Assembly: GCA_017304475.1 (NCBI GenBank)
Contig: JAFKKV010000011.1
Coordinates: 186,001-250,000 of the forward strand
Direction: 5' to 3'
Length of the DNA: 64,000 nucleotides
Source of the DNA: Hyphomicrobiales bacterium
GTDB taxonomy: Bacteria; Pseudomonadota; Alphaproteobacteria; Rhizobiales; Phreatobacteraceae
Shown: positions 41,700 through 49,973 of the stretch, in pieces
How the letters are laid out: every line of letters starts with the position of its first letter
Position numbering within the stretch: the first letter of the stretch is position 1
Made by a program: the position numbers and the translations under genes
The notes under the pieces: model-generated
What the model was told of the DNA's origin: nothing
Seen by the model: only the letters and a program-made list of their open reading frames with translations
Databases searched by the model: none

Positions 41700-43106
41700 C
41701 TATTCCGCCGCCTGGCCGGCCGGGGAACGGGTCTCGCGGAGTTTCGCCTCGACCTGGCCGAGCGTCCGGGCGAACAGGTCGAGGGCCTCGTCGATTCCGG
41801 CCGCATCGATGATGAGCGGCGGGCAGAAGCCGATCGTGTCGCCCATGGCGCGGATGATCAGCCCGTTGTCCAGCGCCAGGGCGTCGAACAGCGCCCCGAC
41901 CTTCAGGTCCGGATCAAAGGCCGTGCGGGTTAGGGGATCGGCGACCAGTTCGACGCCGATCATCAGGCCCTCGCCGCGCACCTGTCCGACGATGCCGGAA
42001 CCGGCGGCGATCGCCGCGAGCCCGGTCTTCAGCCTGGCGCCCATGGCGCGGACATGGCCGACCACATCCATCTCGTGATAGATGCGCAGCGTCTCGAGCG
42101 CGACCGCGGCACCGACCGGATGGCCGGAATTGGTGAAGCCGTGGCCAAACAGTTCGCCGGCTTTGTTCATCTGCGCGAGCGCGTCGCGGATGGGCCGGCC
42201 GAGCAGCACCGCCGAGATCGGGAAATAGGACGAGGACAGGCCCTTGGCGAGCGCTACCATGTCGGGCTGCATGCCGACCGTCTGGCAGCCGAACCAGTTG
42301 CCGGTGCGGCCGAAGCCGCAGACCACCTCGTCGCCCAGCACCAGGATGTCGTGACGGCGCAGCACGGCCTCGATCCCGGCGAAATAACCTTCCGGCGGCA
42401 CCACGATGCCGCCGCCGGCATTGATCGGCTCGGCGATGAAGGCGGCGATCGTGTCCGGGCCTTCGGCGAGGATCATGGCTTCGAGATCGGCGGCGAGCCG
42501 GTTCGAGAAAGCCTCGTCGGTCTCGCCGGGCAGCGTGCCGTGATAGGCATCGGGGCAATGGGTGTGCAGGAAGCCCGGTAGCGGCAGGCCATATTCGCGG
42601 TGCATGCGCGGCAGGCCGCACATCGAGGCCGCCACAATGGTCGAGCCGTGGAAACCTCGGTCGCGGCCGATGATCTTGCGCTTTGCGGGGTGTCCGCGGG
42701 CGGCGTGATAGACCCAGGCGAGCTTGACCATGGTCTCGGTCGCTTCCGACCCCGACGTGGCGAAATAGGCCTGTGCATCGGGGATGGGGGAGAGCGCGAC
42801 CAGCTGTTCGGCGAGGTCGATGGTGACGTCGGGCGTCTTGTGGTTGAAGCTGTGGTAGAAGCCGAACTTGTCATAGGCCGCCGCGGCCGCCGCCTTCAGG
42901 CGGGCGTTGGAAAAGCCGAGCGAGGTGCACCAGAGCCCCGCCATCGCCTCCAGATAGCGTTTGCCATTGATATCGAAGACATGGACGCCTTCGCCGCGCG
43001 CCATGATCAGCGGGCCGACCTCCGCATGCCGCCCGGGATTGGTCTGCGAATGCAGGTGGAACAGCACGTCGCGTGCTTCGGCCGAATTCGGTTTCAGGTT
43101 CGCCAT
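41700..43106 (-). CDS. Class III pyridoxal-phosphate aminotransferase
   Basis: A 468-residue omega-type transaminase. Family motifs are EAMAGLWCTSLGFSN, YFATSGSEATETMVK (phosphate loop), GFHGSTIVAASMCGLP, ILVLGDEVVCGFGRTG and the lysine in MVALAKGLSSSYFPISAV. It is distinct from the aminotransferases at 12181 and 22304, giving three class III enzymes in 31 kb. It heads a minus-strand unit with the orphan binding protein and the dimethylformamidase-like gene, and is divergent from a FadR-like regulator with a clear operator pair between them. Likely substrates are omega-amino acids, amines or polyamines. Confidence 0.9.
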   Translation of the reverse strand: MANLKPNSAEARDVLFHLHSQTNPGRHAEVGPLIMARGEGVHVFDINGKRYLEAMAGLWCTSLGFSNARLKAAAAAAYDKFGFYHSFNHKTPDVTIDLAEQLVALSPIPDAQAYFATSGSEATETMVKLAWVYHAARGHPAKRKIIGRDRGFHGSTIVAASMCGLPRMHREYGLPLPGFLHTHCPDAYHGTLPGETDEAFSNRLAADLEAMILAEGPDTIAAFIAEPINAGGGIVVPPEGYFAGIEAVLRRHDILVLGDEVVCGFGRTGNWFGCQTVGMQPDMVALAKGLSSSYFPISAVLLGRPIRDALAQMNKAGELFGHGFTNSGHPVGAAVALETLRIYHEMDVVGHVRAMGARLKTGLAAIAAGSGIVGQVRGEGLMIGVELVADPLTRTAFDPDLKVGALFDALALDNGLIIRAMGDTIGFCPPLIIDAAGIDEALDLFARTLGQVEAKLRETRSPAGQAAE

Positions 43107-43180
43107 GCCAGGTCAGCTCCGCGCGATGCGCCCAGGCGGCGCAACAGATCTGGGGAGAGAGGCGGGGCCGGGCCCTCTTT

Positions 43181-43207
43181 TTGGTCTTACCAAATTGGCC
43201 TGACCAG
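43181..43207. promoter_or_regulatory. Double FadR/PdhR-type operator in divergent promoter
   Basis: TTGGTCTTACCAA (43181-43193) is a perfect palindrome of the TGGT-N3-ACCA type used by FadR-subfamily GntR regulators. A second, weaker copy TTGGCCTGACCAG (43195-43207) has its centre 14 bp away. They lie between the aminotransferase (start 43106) and the GntR gene (start 43264), where one regulator can control both directions. Confidence 0.75.
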
Positions 43208-43263
43208 ATTGTCTCGGCTATACCGGGCTTGTCAAACCGAAAACCCTCACGGCTCAATTCGCC

Positions 43264-44010
43264 ATGCTGCCAGATCCGCCTCCCGCTCCGCCGCGCAGTT
43301 TCGAGGTCGTGGCCCGGCAAATCGCCGCCATGGTCCAGGCGAGCTACAAGATCGGCCAGCGATTGCCCGCCGAACGCGACCTGGCGAAGCATTTCGGCGT
43401 GTCCCGGCCGACCATTCGCGAGGCGATCCTGTCGCTCGCCATGGCAGGCATGCTGAAAGTGAAGAGCAATAGCGGCGCCTATGTCGTCAGCCGGCACGAG
43501 GCGCCCGAAGTCCAGGCCCTCGAAGGTTTCGGGCCGTTCGAGAACCTGGAGGCGCGCCGGCTGGTCGAGCCGCAGATCGCCGCGATCGCCGCGCAACGCG
43601 CCTCGGAGGCAATCCTTGCCCAGCTCGCCGAGACGCTGGCCATGATGCGCTGGGAGCATTCGCAGGGACACGAGGCCGACGGCCCGGACCACCGCTTCCA
43701 CATTCTGCTGGCGGAGGCGACCGGCAACGGCGCGCTCGTCGCGATCTCGGATTCGCTCTGGCGCGGGCAGATCGAGTCGCGCATCTGGCGCGAGATCCAC
43801 GTCCATATGCGCATGGAGGACTACCGGCCCATGTGGCTTGCCGACCACGAGGCGATCTATGAGGCGATCAAGGCGAGACATGCGCGGAAGGCGAGCGTGG
43901 CCATGGTCCGCCACCTCGACAATATCCGCGAAGCCCTGATGGCGGCCTCGAATGCCAGGGCGATGGCCGGCGGCGGCGAGCCGCGGGCGACAAGCGGCGG
44001 GGCGGGCTGA
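43264..44010 (+). CDS. FadR-subfamily GntR transcriptional regulator (FCD domain)
   Basis: A 248-residue regulator. The winged helix contains IGQRLPAERDLAKHFGVSRPTIREAILSLAMAGMLKVKSNSGAYV in outline (RLPAERDLAKHFGVSRPTIR is diagnostic of FadR/PdhR/LldR relatives). The FCD domain includes EARRLVEPQIAAIAA, DHRFHILLAEATGN and LADHEAIYEAIKAR, with the metal-binding acidic and histidine residues. The TTGGTCTTACCAA palindrome just upstream is the operator type bound by this subfamily. It most likely represses the divergent aminotransferase, binding protein and amidohydrolase unit until the pathway substrate is present. Confidence 0.9.
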   Translation: MLPDPPPAPPRSFEVVARQIAAMVQASYKIGQRLPAERDLAKHFGVSRPTIREAILSLAMAGMLKVKSNSGAYVVSRHEAPEVQALEGFGPFENLEARRLVEPQIAAIAAQRASEAILAQLAETLAMMRWEHSQGHEADGPDHRFHILLAEATGNGALVAISDSLWRGQIESRIWREIHVHMRMEDYRPMWLADHEAIYEAIKARHARKASVAMVRHLDNIREALMAASNARAMAGGGEPRATSGGAG

Positions 44011-44221
44011 ACCCGCCGGGGCACCGGCCGTGGTGTCCGAAGACGGGAATGGTCGCGACAAGCACGGCCAGGGCGCGGTGAGAAGTGGCGCGCCGTCAAT
44101 TCATCGGTCACCAAATTGCGTGAGCGGCGAGCCCGGACCTTCGCTTATGATGGGCGCAAGGAACGGCGAATGGCGGGCTGCGGCGGGCCATACGTCCTGG
44201 ACATGGGTGACGGAGAGAGCC

Positions 44222-45145
44222 ATGCGTCTGTTGGTGGTCGGAGCCGGATCGACCGGCGGCTATTTCGGCGGTCGCCTGGCCGAGGCCGGCCGCGACGTGA
44301 CCTTTCTGGTCCGGCCGAGGCGCGCCGCGCAGATCGAGGCGGACGGACTGCGCATCGTCAGCCCCCATGGCGACGTGACGCTGAAGCCGAAGCTGGTCAC
44401 GGCCGGTCAATTGACCGAGCCCTTTGACGCCGTCCTGCTCACCGTCAAGGCCTTCGCGCTGGAGCCGGCGCTCGACGACGTCGCACCGGCCATCGGGCCT
44501 GAGACCATGATCATGCCCGTGCTCAACGGCATGAGGCATATGGATGTGCTCGCCACCCGCTTCGGCGAGAAGGCAGTGATCGGCGGCGTCTGCAAGGTCG
44601 CGGCGACGATCGACGACCAGGGCCGCATCGTCCAGCTCGCCAAGTTTCAGGAGCTGGTCTATGGCGAGCTCGACGGTGCGCCGTCGCCGCGCACCCAGGC
44701 GCTCGACGCCTTCATGCGCGGCGCCGGCTTCGAAGCCAGGCTGTCGCCGACGGTCGCGCGCGAGATGTGGGAAAAATGGGTGCTGCTCGCGACGCTCGGC
44801 GGCATCACCTGCCTGATGCGCGGCACCGTCGGACAGATCGCCGCGGCCCGTGGCGGCACCGAATTCGTCCATCATTTCCTCGACGAGGTCGTCTCCGTGG
44901 TCGAGACCGTGGGCAAGGCGCCGAGCCCGGAATTCCTCGCCAATACCCGGGCGCAGATGACCGCCGCCGGCTCGAACCAGACCTCCTCGATGTACCGCGA
45001 CCTGCAGGGCGGCGGCGCCATCGAAGCCGACCAGATCATCGGCGATCTCCTGGCGCGCGGGCGCAGCGCCGGGCTCGCGACGCCGCTGCTCGCAACGGCC
45101 TATGCGCATCTGTCGGTCTATCAGAACCGGGTGGCGGCTGGATGA
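44222..45145 (+). CDS. Ketopantoate reductase family protein (PanE/ApbA)
   Basis: A 307-residue NADPH-dependent reductase. The N-terminal Rossmann motif is MRLLVVGAGSTGGYFGGRLAEAG, followed by VLLTVKAFALEPAL and PVLNGMRHMDVL with the catalytic-type lysine and asparagine positions. The C-terminal helical domain has WEKWVLLATLGGITCL and SSMYRDLQGGGAIEADQIIG, standard for PanE. Family members reduce 2-dehydropantoate or other 2-oxo acids. In this setting, downstream of the FadR-like regulator and apart from pantothenate genes, it may be a catabolic paralogue. An upstream GGTCACCAAATT (44105-44116) partly resembles the regulator's half-sites. Confidence 0.88.
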   Translation: MRLLVVGAGSTGGYFGGRLAEAGRDVTFLVRPRRAAQIEADGLRIVSPHGDVTLKPKLVTAGQLTEPFDAVLLTVKAFALEPALDDVAPAIGPETMIMPVLNGMRHMDVLATRFGEKAVIGGVCKVAATIDDQGRIVQLAKFQELVYGELDGAPSPRTQALDAFMRGAGFEARLSPTVAREMWEKWVLLATLGGITCLMRGTVGQIAAARGGTEFVHHFLDEVVSVVETVGKAPSPEFLANTRAQMTAAGSNQTSSMYRDLQGGGAIEADQIIGDLLARGRSAGLATPLLATAYAHLSVYQNRVAAG

Positions 45146-45283
45146 GGCGGCGGGTCTGACGGCGGGGCTCCGGCGGCTATGCCGGGGTCAGCGCTCGGTG
45201 TCTTGATGTGAGACAGAACTGGAGCACGCCCGGCCGAAAGCCGGTCATTCCAGGACTGAACGAGATCACATCGTTGAAAGGAT

Positions 45284-45357
45284 TGGAGCGGGCGGCGGGA
45301 ATCGAACCCGCATATTCAGCTTGGGAAGCTGACGTTCTACCACTGAACTACGCCCGC
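45284..45357 (-). tRNA. tRNA-Gly (anticodon CCC)
   Basis: A 74-nt cloverleaf including an encoded CCA end. The acceptor arm GCGGGCG (45351-45357) pairs with CGCCCGC (45288-45294), discriminator T, then CCA (45284-45286). The D arm has GTTCAGTGGTAGAAC, the anticodon loop is TTCCCAA with CCC at 45323-45325, and the T arm is GCGGGTTCGATTCCCGC. It reads GGG codons. Confidence 0.97.
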
Positions 45358-45583
45358 AAAAAACAGCCTCGAAATCAATGACGTTTCGGGCCGTTTTGTC
45401 CCACGGAGCGATCATGCCGCCCGGAATGGGACTTCCTTGTAGCCGGTTTCGTCCGGCGCGATCAAGCCCGGCCGATACCGGCGCGCACCGCCGATTTCGC
45501 CGCGACTTTGGCCTTGCGCGTGTGTCCCGAATTCGGCCTGCCGCAGGGTGGTTCGGCTTGGCGCCGGGCGCGCTGCCGCAGGG

Positions 45584-45748
45584 TTATTTGCCCAGATTCG
45601 TATTGACCTTGGTGAACGAGCTGTTGACCTTCGTGCCGATGCCGTTGACCACGGCGATGATGACAGCGGCGATGCCTGCCGCGATCAGGCCGTATTCGAT
45701 GGCCGTTGCACCGGTCTCGTCCCTGATGAAATGTCTGATCAAATGCAT
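45584..45748 (-). CDS. Flp/Fap family type IVb pilin
   Basis: A 54-residue prepilin. A short basic leader (MHLIRHFIRDETG) is followed by the prepilin peptidase site G/ATAIEYGL, with the glutamate at mature position 5 and the tyrosine that define Flp pilins. A hydrophobic helix IAAGIAAVIIAVV and a polar tail complete the protein. It would be cleaved by TadV/CpaA and assembled by a Tad secretion system, none of which is encoded in this window. The true start is at 45748 with GGAG seven bases upstream. It is an orphan pilin copy next to tRNA-Gly. Confidence 0.92.
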   Translation of the reverse strand: MHLIRHFIRDETGATAIEYGLIAAGIAAVIIAVVNGIGTKVNSSFTKVNTNLGK

Positions 45749-45960
45749 CGAAAGACTCCATTGCAGGGAGGGATTAGGCGGCGATCCGGAAATTTTCGAT
45801 GAATGCAATGCGTAACAGTTTGTGGCTGGCGACCGATCGCCGCGCGCTCGAGGCCGACCGGGTGGGGATCGATGCATTCCGTTCTTTCAGGCGCGGCCCG
45901 CCTGCCATCACGTCATGTCGGTTTCGCGCGAGACGCCGGCGCGGCCATCGGCCTGCCGGT

Positions 45961-46002
45961 CCAAAAGGTTGACGGCCCGCAGCCGGGGGACCGCGGGCCG
46001 TC
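45961..46002 (-). terminator. Hairpin terminator of the 54-residue protein gene
   Basis: GACGGCCCGC (45971-45980) pairs with GCGGGCCGTC (45993-46002) around a 12-nt loop. Read on the minus strand it is followed by AACCTTTTGG, a short T tract, 33 bp after the stop at 46035. Confidence 0.65.
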
Positions 46003-46034
46003 GTCAGGAGTGACCCTGGAGGAACAGGGAACGG

Positions 46035-46199
46035 TCACTCCTCCGCCCGGGCCGAGGATCCCTTGGGCGGAGGATCGTCGGAAAACCGGACGGGGGTCTG
46101 AAGCAGGAAGGAACAGCGGCGGTCCTGCGCGACGAGCACGTCGAGCAAGGTCCGCGCGGTGGCGACGTCGGTCTGGTTGTCCTTTCGATCCCGGATCAT
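46035..46199 (-). CDS. Small hypothetical protein, 54 aa
   Basis: A short gene with a strong ribosome site (AAGGAGG) eight bases before the ATG at 46199; an in-frame GTG one codon earlier is also possible. The protein starts MIRDRKDNQTDVATARTLL, followed by LDVLVAQDRRCSFLLQ and a proline/acid-rich tail. It is charged and probably helical in its first half, with no membrane segment. I recognise no family. A hairpin terminator follows directly, so it looks like a complete monocistronic gene divergent from hrpB. Confidence 0.6.
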   Translation of the reverse strand: MIRDRKDNQTDVATARTLLDVLVAQDRRCSFLLQTPVRFSDDPPPKGSSARAEE

Positions 46200-46359
46200 C
46201 ACGGCCGCCTCCTTTTCCCTTTGCGGGACGCCTGTTCCGGATTGGAACGGTGGGCGTCCTCGCCGGAACACGTCGCAAGGACGGGGCCTGCCGGCCGGTT
46301 TTCGGGCGGTCTTCACGCCGGCGCTTGCGGATGCGGTGAAGGAACCGTAAACGCGCCAG

Positions 46360-48819
46360 GTGTTCATATCCGCGCTCCCTATCGACGAAGCCCTGCCCCG
46401 GTTGAAGGCGGCGCTCGCATCGTCCGCTTCGGCCGTGCTGGTCGCGCCGCCCGGCGCCGGCAAGTCGACCCGCGTGCCGCTGGTGCTGGCCGGCGAATCC
46501 TGGATCGGCACAGGCAAGATCCTGGTGCTCGAACCTCGGCGCATCGCGGCGCGCGCGGTCGCCGACCGCATGGCCAGGACGCTGGGCGAGCCGGTCGGCG
46601 CCACGGTCGGGTTGCGTGTCCGCTTCGGCTCCAAGGTCTCGGCCCGCACGCGCATCGAGGTGGTCACCGAGGGCATTTTCACCCGGATGATCCTGGACGA
46701 CCCGGTCCTGACCGGCGTCTCCGCCGTGCTGTTCGACGAATTCCACGAGCGCAGCCTCGATGCCGATCTCGGTCTTGCGCTGGCGCTCGACGCGCAGGGT
46801 GGCCTGCGCGAGGACCTGCGCATCCTCGTCATGTCGGCAACGCTCGACGGCGCGCGCGTGGCGAAACTGCTCGGCGCGGCTCCCGTGGTCGAAAGCGCCG
46901 GCCGGGCCTTTCCGGTCGAGACCCGTTTCACCGGCCGGGATCCGGCCGCCCGCCTCGAGGACGAGGTGGCCCGGGTGGTGCGCCGCGCGCTCGCCGAAGA
47001 GCCGGGCTCCGCCCTGGTCTTCCTGCCCGGCACCGCCGAGATCCGGCGCGTCGCGGACCTCCTGACCGCGACGGTCAAGGACCCGGCCGTCGACATCGTG
47101 CCGCTTTATGGCGCGCTCGACCCGCGCGAGCAGGACCGCGCCGTCGAGCCGGCCTCGGCCGGCCGGCGCAAAGTGGTGCTGGCGACCTCCATCGCCGAGA
47201 CCTCGCTGACCATCGAGGGCGTGCGCATCGTGGTCGATTCGGGCCTTGCCCGCGTGCCGCGCTTCGAGCCGGATCTCGGCCTGACCCGGCTCGAAACCGT
47301 ACGGGTGTCGCGCGCTGCCGCCGACCAGCGCCGTGGCCGCGCCGGCCGCACGCAAGCCGGTATCTGCTATCGGCTCTGGGACGAGGCGCAGGAGGGCTCG
47401 TTTCCGGCCTATGCCGCGCCGGAGATCCTCGCCGCCGATCTTTCCTCGCTGCTGCTCGACTGCGCCTCCTGGGGCGTCACCGATCCGCTCACCATGGCCT
47501 TTCTCGATCCGCCGCCGAAGCCGGCGCTGGCCGAAGCGCGCGCGCTGCTCGAAAGCCTCGGCGCGCTCGAACCCGACGGCCGGATCAATGCCGAGGGCCA
47601 GCGGCTGCGCGCCTTGCCCTTGGCGCCCAGGCTCGCCCGCATGGTGGTCGATGCGGCGCGGCGCGGCGAAGGCCGGATCGCCGCCGATCTGGCGCTGCTG
47701 GTTTCCGAGCGCGGGCTCGGCGGCGACGATGTCCATCTCGGTCACCGGCTCGACCGGCTGCGCTCCGACCGTGGCAAGCGCGCCGATGAGGGCCGGCGCA
47801 TGGCCGCCGGTTGGCTGAGGGAGGTCAATGCCGCGCGGGACGAAGGATCCGGACCCGCGCGCGCTGGCGCCGTCCTGGCGCTGGCCTTCCCCGATCGCAT
47901 CGCCAAGGCGCGTGGCCGCGACGGCGAGTTCCTGCTCGCCAATGGCCGCGGCGCGGCGGTCGATGCAGCCTCGCCTCTGGCGCGCGAGCCCTTCCTGGCG
48001 ATCGCCGAGATCGGCGGCATCGCCGCCCGCTCGCGCATCTTTTCCGCCGCGCCGATTTCACTCGCCGAGATCGAGGAGGGTTTCGCCGACCGTATCGCGA
48101 CACGCGAAGAGGTGGTGTTCGACAAGCCGGCGGCGGCCCTGCGCGCCCGCCGTGCCCGCCGTCTCGGCGCCATCGCGCTTGGCGTCGACACGCTGGCCGT
48201 GCCGCTGAACGAGGCGAGCGCGATGGCTCTCGCCGAGGGCATCGCGGCGCTCGGCATCGACCGGCTGCCCTGGTCGAAGGCCCAGCTCGCCACCCGTCAC
48301 CGGGTCGCCTTCCTGCGCCGCGTGGATGAGAGCTTTCCCGATCTCTCCGACGAGACCCTGGCCGCGACCGCCGGCGAATGGCTGCCGCAGCACATTCTCG
48401 GCAAGACGGCGCTCGCCCAGATCGGCGCCGACGACCTCGGCGTGGCGCTCGACCAACTGGTGCCCTGGGACGTCAAGCGGCGGATCGAATCCGACCTGCC
48501 GTCGCATTTCGACGCGCCCTCGGGCCAGCGCCACCCGATCGATTACGAGGGCGAGGAGCCGACTTTGTCGATCCGCGTCCAGGAGCTGTTCGGGCTCGCG
48601 GTTCACCCGAGCGTCGCGCGGGGAAAGATCCCGCTGGTGGTCGAGCTCCTGTCGCCGGCGCATCGGCCGGTGCAGGTGACGCGCGACCTGCCGGGTTTCT
48701 GGAAGGGCTCCTACCAGGCGGTGAAGAGCGAGATGAAGGGGCGCTATCCGCGCCACCCCTGGCCGGACGACCCGGCCGCCGCCACGGCGACCCATCGGGC
48801 CAAGCCGCGCGGCACCTGA
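46360..48819 (+). CDS. hrpB: ATP-dependent RNA helicase HrpB
   Basis: An 819-residue DEAH-box helicase. The motifs run VAPPGAGKSTRVPL (Walker A), LEPRRIAARAVADRMA (Ia), VLFDEFHERSLDADL (the DEFH variant of motif II), MSATLDG (III), TSIAETSLTIEGV (V) and QRRGRAGRTQAGICYRL (VI). After the HA2-like region comes the HrpB-specific C-terminal domain, with GEWLPQHILGKTAL, VPWDVKRRIESDLPSHFDAPSGQ-type sequence and a final QVTRDLPGFWKGSYQAVKSEMKGRYPRHPW block in outline. It probably remodels RNA, though its precise bacterial role is unsettled. The start codon is GTG at 46360. Length is normal for the family. Confidence 0.94.
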   Translation: MFISALPIDEALPRLKAALASSASAVLVAPPGAGKSTRVPLVLAGESWIGTGKILVLEPRRIAARAVADRMARTLGEPVGATVGLRVRFGSKVSARTRIEVVTEGIFTRMILDDPVLTGVSAVLFDEFHERSLDADLGLALALDAQGGLREDLRILVMSATLDGARVAKLLGAAPVVESAGRAFPVETRFTGRDPAARLEDEVARVVRRALAEEPGSALVFLPGTAEIRRVADLLTATVKDPAVDIVPLYGALDPREQDRAVEPASAGRRKVVLATSIAETSLTIEGVRIVVDSGLARVPRFEPDLGLTRLETVRVSRAAADQRRGRAGRTQAGICYRLWDEAQEGSFPAYAAPEILAADLSSLLLDCASWGVTDPLTMAFLDPPPKPALAEARALLESLGALEPDGRINAEGQRLRALPLAPRLARMVVDAARRGEGRIAADLALLVSERGLGGDDVHLGHRLDRLRSDRGKRADEGRRMAAGWLREVNAARDEGSGPARAGAVLALAFPDRIAKARGRDGEFLLANGRGAAVDAASPLAREPFLAIAEIGGIAARSRIFSAAPISLAEIEEGFADRIATREEVVFDKPAAALRARRARRLGAIALGVDTLAVPLNEASAMALAEGIAALGIDRLPWSKAQLATRHRVAFLRRVDESFPDLSDETLAATAGEWLPQHILGKTALAQIGADDLGVALDQLVPWDVKRRIESDLPSHFDAPSGQRHPIDYEGEEPTLSIRVQELFGLAVHPSVARGKIPLVVELLSPAHRPVQVTRDLPGFWKGSYQAVKSEMKGRYPRHPWPDDPAAATATHRAKPRGT

Positions 48820-48887
48820 GAGAAGGGCTTTAGCGCCCTGTTCGTTCTGGCCGGCCTTGGGTCGGCCATCCCGCCCTGCCCTCGATG

Positions 48888-48937
48888 ACGCGCGTCAACC
48901 CTCTCCCACGCAGGCGTGGGCGAAGGTTGACGCGCGT
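48888..48937. repeat. REP-like imperfect palindrome
   Basis: A 24-bp arm (48888-48911) is complementary at 22 positions to 48914-48937, with a 2-bp centre. Outer flanks (about 48854-48872 and 48940-48952) also match in inverted orientation (TTGG..CGGCC). There is no T run, so an intrinsic terminator is unlikely. It lies between hrpB and the lyase gene, as extragenic palindromic elements often do. Confidence 0.75.
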
Positions 48938-49048
48938 GTTGGCCGGCCAAGACGACGGGGCGCTTCCAGTGAAAAGCTGCTTCGCCCGTTCGGCGGGTTG
49001 CATTCGCCGGGACCATTTCCGACAAAGGTGGCCATCCTGGAGGTCGCC

Positions 49049-49972
49049 ATGCCCGCGTCGCGAATGTCCCGTTCGGTCGAGCTCATCGAGGTCGCGCCGC
49101 GCGACGGCCTGCAGAACGAGAAGGTTCAGGTCTCGACCGCCGACAAGATCGCGCTGATCGAGCGCTCCTTCGCCGCGGGGTTCAAAAAGGTCGAGGTGAC
49201 CAGTTTCGTCAATCCGAAGCGGGTGCCGCAAATGGCCGATGCCGAGGCGGTCATGGCCGGCATCCTGCCCCGCTATGCCGACCGCACGCTGGTCGGCCTG
49301 GCGCTCAATGTGAAGGGCGCCGAGCGGGCGCTGGCCGCCGGCTGCAACCAGATCAATTATGTCTGCGTCGCCAGCGAAACCTTCGCGCAGAAGAACCAGA
49401 ACGCCACCACGGCGGAGCTGGTGGCCGGCGCCGGTGAGGTGGCGCGCCTGGTCAAGGCGGCCGGCAAGCCGCTGGCCATTTCGATCGCCACCGCCTTCGG
49501 CTGCCCGTTCGACGGCGAGGTGCCGGTCGAGCGGGTCATGGCGATCACCGCTGAGGTGCTGCGCCTGGACCCCTATGAGATCGGCTTTGCCGACACGATC
49601 GGCTGCGGCGTGCCGAGCCAGGTCACCGACATGCTGGCGCGCGCCAAGGCGCTGTCGGCGACGGTGAAGCTGCGCTGCCATTTCCACGACACCCGCAATA
49701 CCGGCGTCGCCAATGCCATTGCCGCGGTGGCGGCCGGTGTCGACTATCTCGATGCCTCCGTCGGCGGGGTCGGCGGCTGTCCCTTCGCGCCCAACGCGAC
49801 CGGCAATGTCGCGGCGGAGGACCTCGTCTACAGCTTCAACCGCATGGGCATCGCCACCGGGCTCGACATCGACAAGCTGATCGATACCGCCCATTGGCTG
49901 TCGGGCGTGCTCGGCAAGCCGTTGCCGGCGGCGTTGAGCCGCGCCGGCGTGTTTCCGTCACGGGCAGCCTGA
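49049..49972 (+). CDS. Hydroxymethylglutaryl-CoA lyase (HMGL family)
   Basis: A 307-residue TIM-barrel lyase. It opens with VELIEVAPRDGLQNEKV, where the Arg and Asp bind metal and substrate. Further on are VTSFVNPKRVPQMADAE, AFGCPFDGEV and HFHDTRNTGVAN with the metal histidines, and the catalytic-cysteine loop GGVGGCPFAPNATGNVA in outline. It cleaves 3-hydroxy-3-methylglutaryl-CoA to acetoacetate and acetyl-CoA in leucine breakdown, or a related 3-hydroxyacyl-CoA. GGAGG lies six bases before the ATG at 49049. The next gene starts one base after its stop, so the two are cotranslated. Confidence 0.9.
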   Translation: MPASRMSRSVELIEVAPRDGLQNEKVQVSTADKIALIERSFAAGFKKVEVTSFVNPKRVPQMADAEAVMAGILPRYADRTLVGLALNVKGAERALAAGCNQINYVCVASETFAQKNQNATTAELVAGAGEVARLVKAAGKPLAISIATAFGCPFDGEVPVERVMAITAEVLRLDPYEIGFADTIGCGVPSQVTDMLARAKALSATVKLRCHFHDTRNTGVANAIAAVAAGVDYLDASVGGVGGCPFAPNATGNVAAEDLVYSFNRMGIATGLDIDKLIDTAHWLSGVLGKPLPAALSRAGVFPSRAA

Positions 49973-49973
49973 C

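Noticed and set aside
45284..45357. tRNA-Gly as an integration (att) site for a mobile island
   Set aside because: No integrase gene, no direct repeat of the tRNA 3' end and no change of composition are seen on either side.
45803..46339. 178-codon open frame on the plus strand
   Set aside because: Arg/Pro/Gly-rich and antiparallel to the 54-residue gene with its ribosome site and terminator; no ribosome site of its own.
48888..48937. Rho-independent terminator for hrpB
   Set aside because: The stem is long and symmetrical but no T run follows on either strand; a REP-like element fits better.
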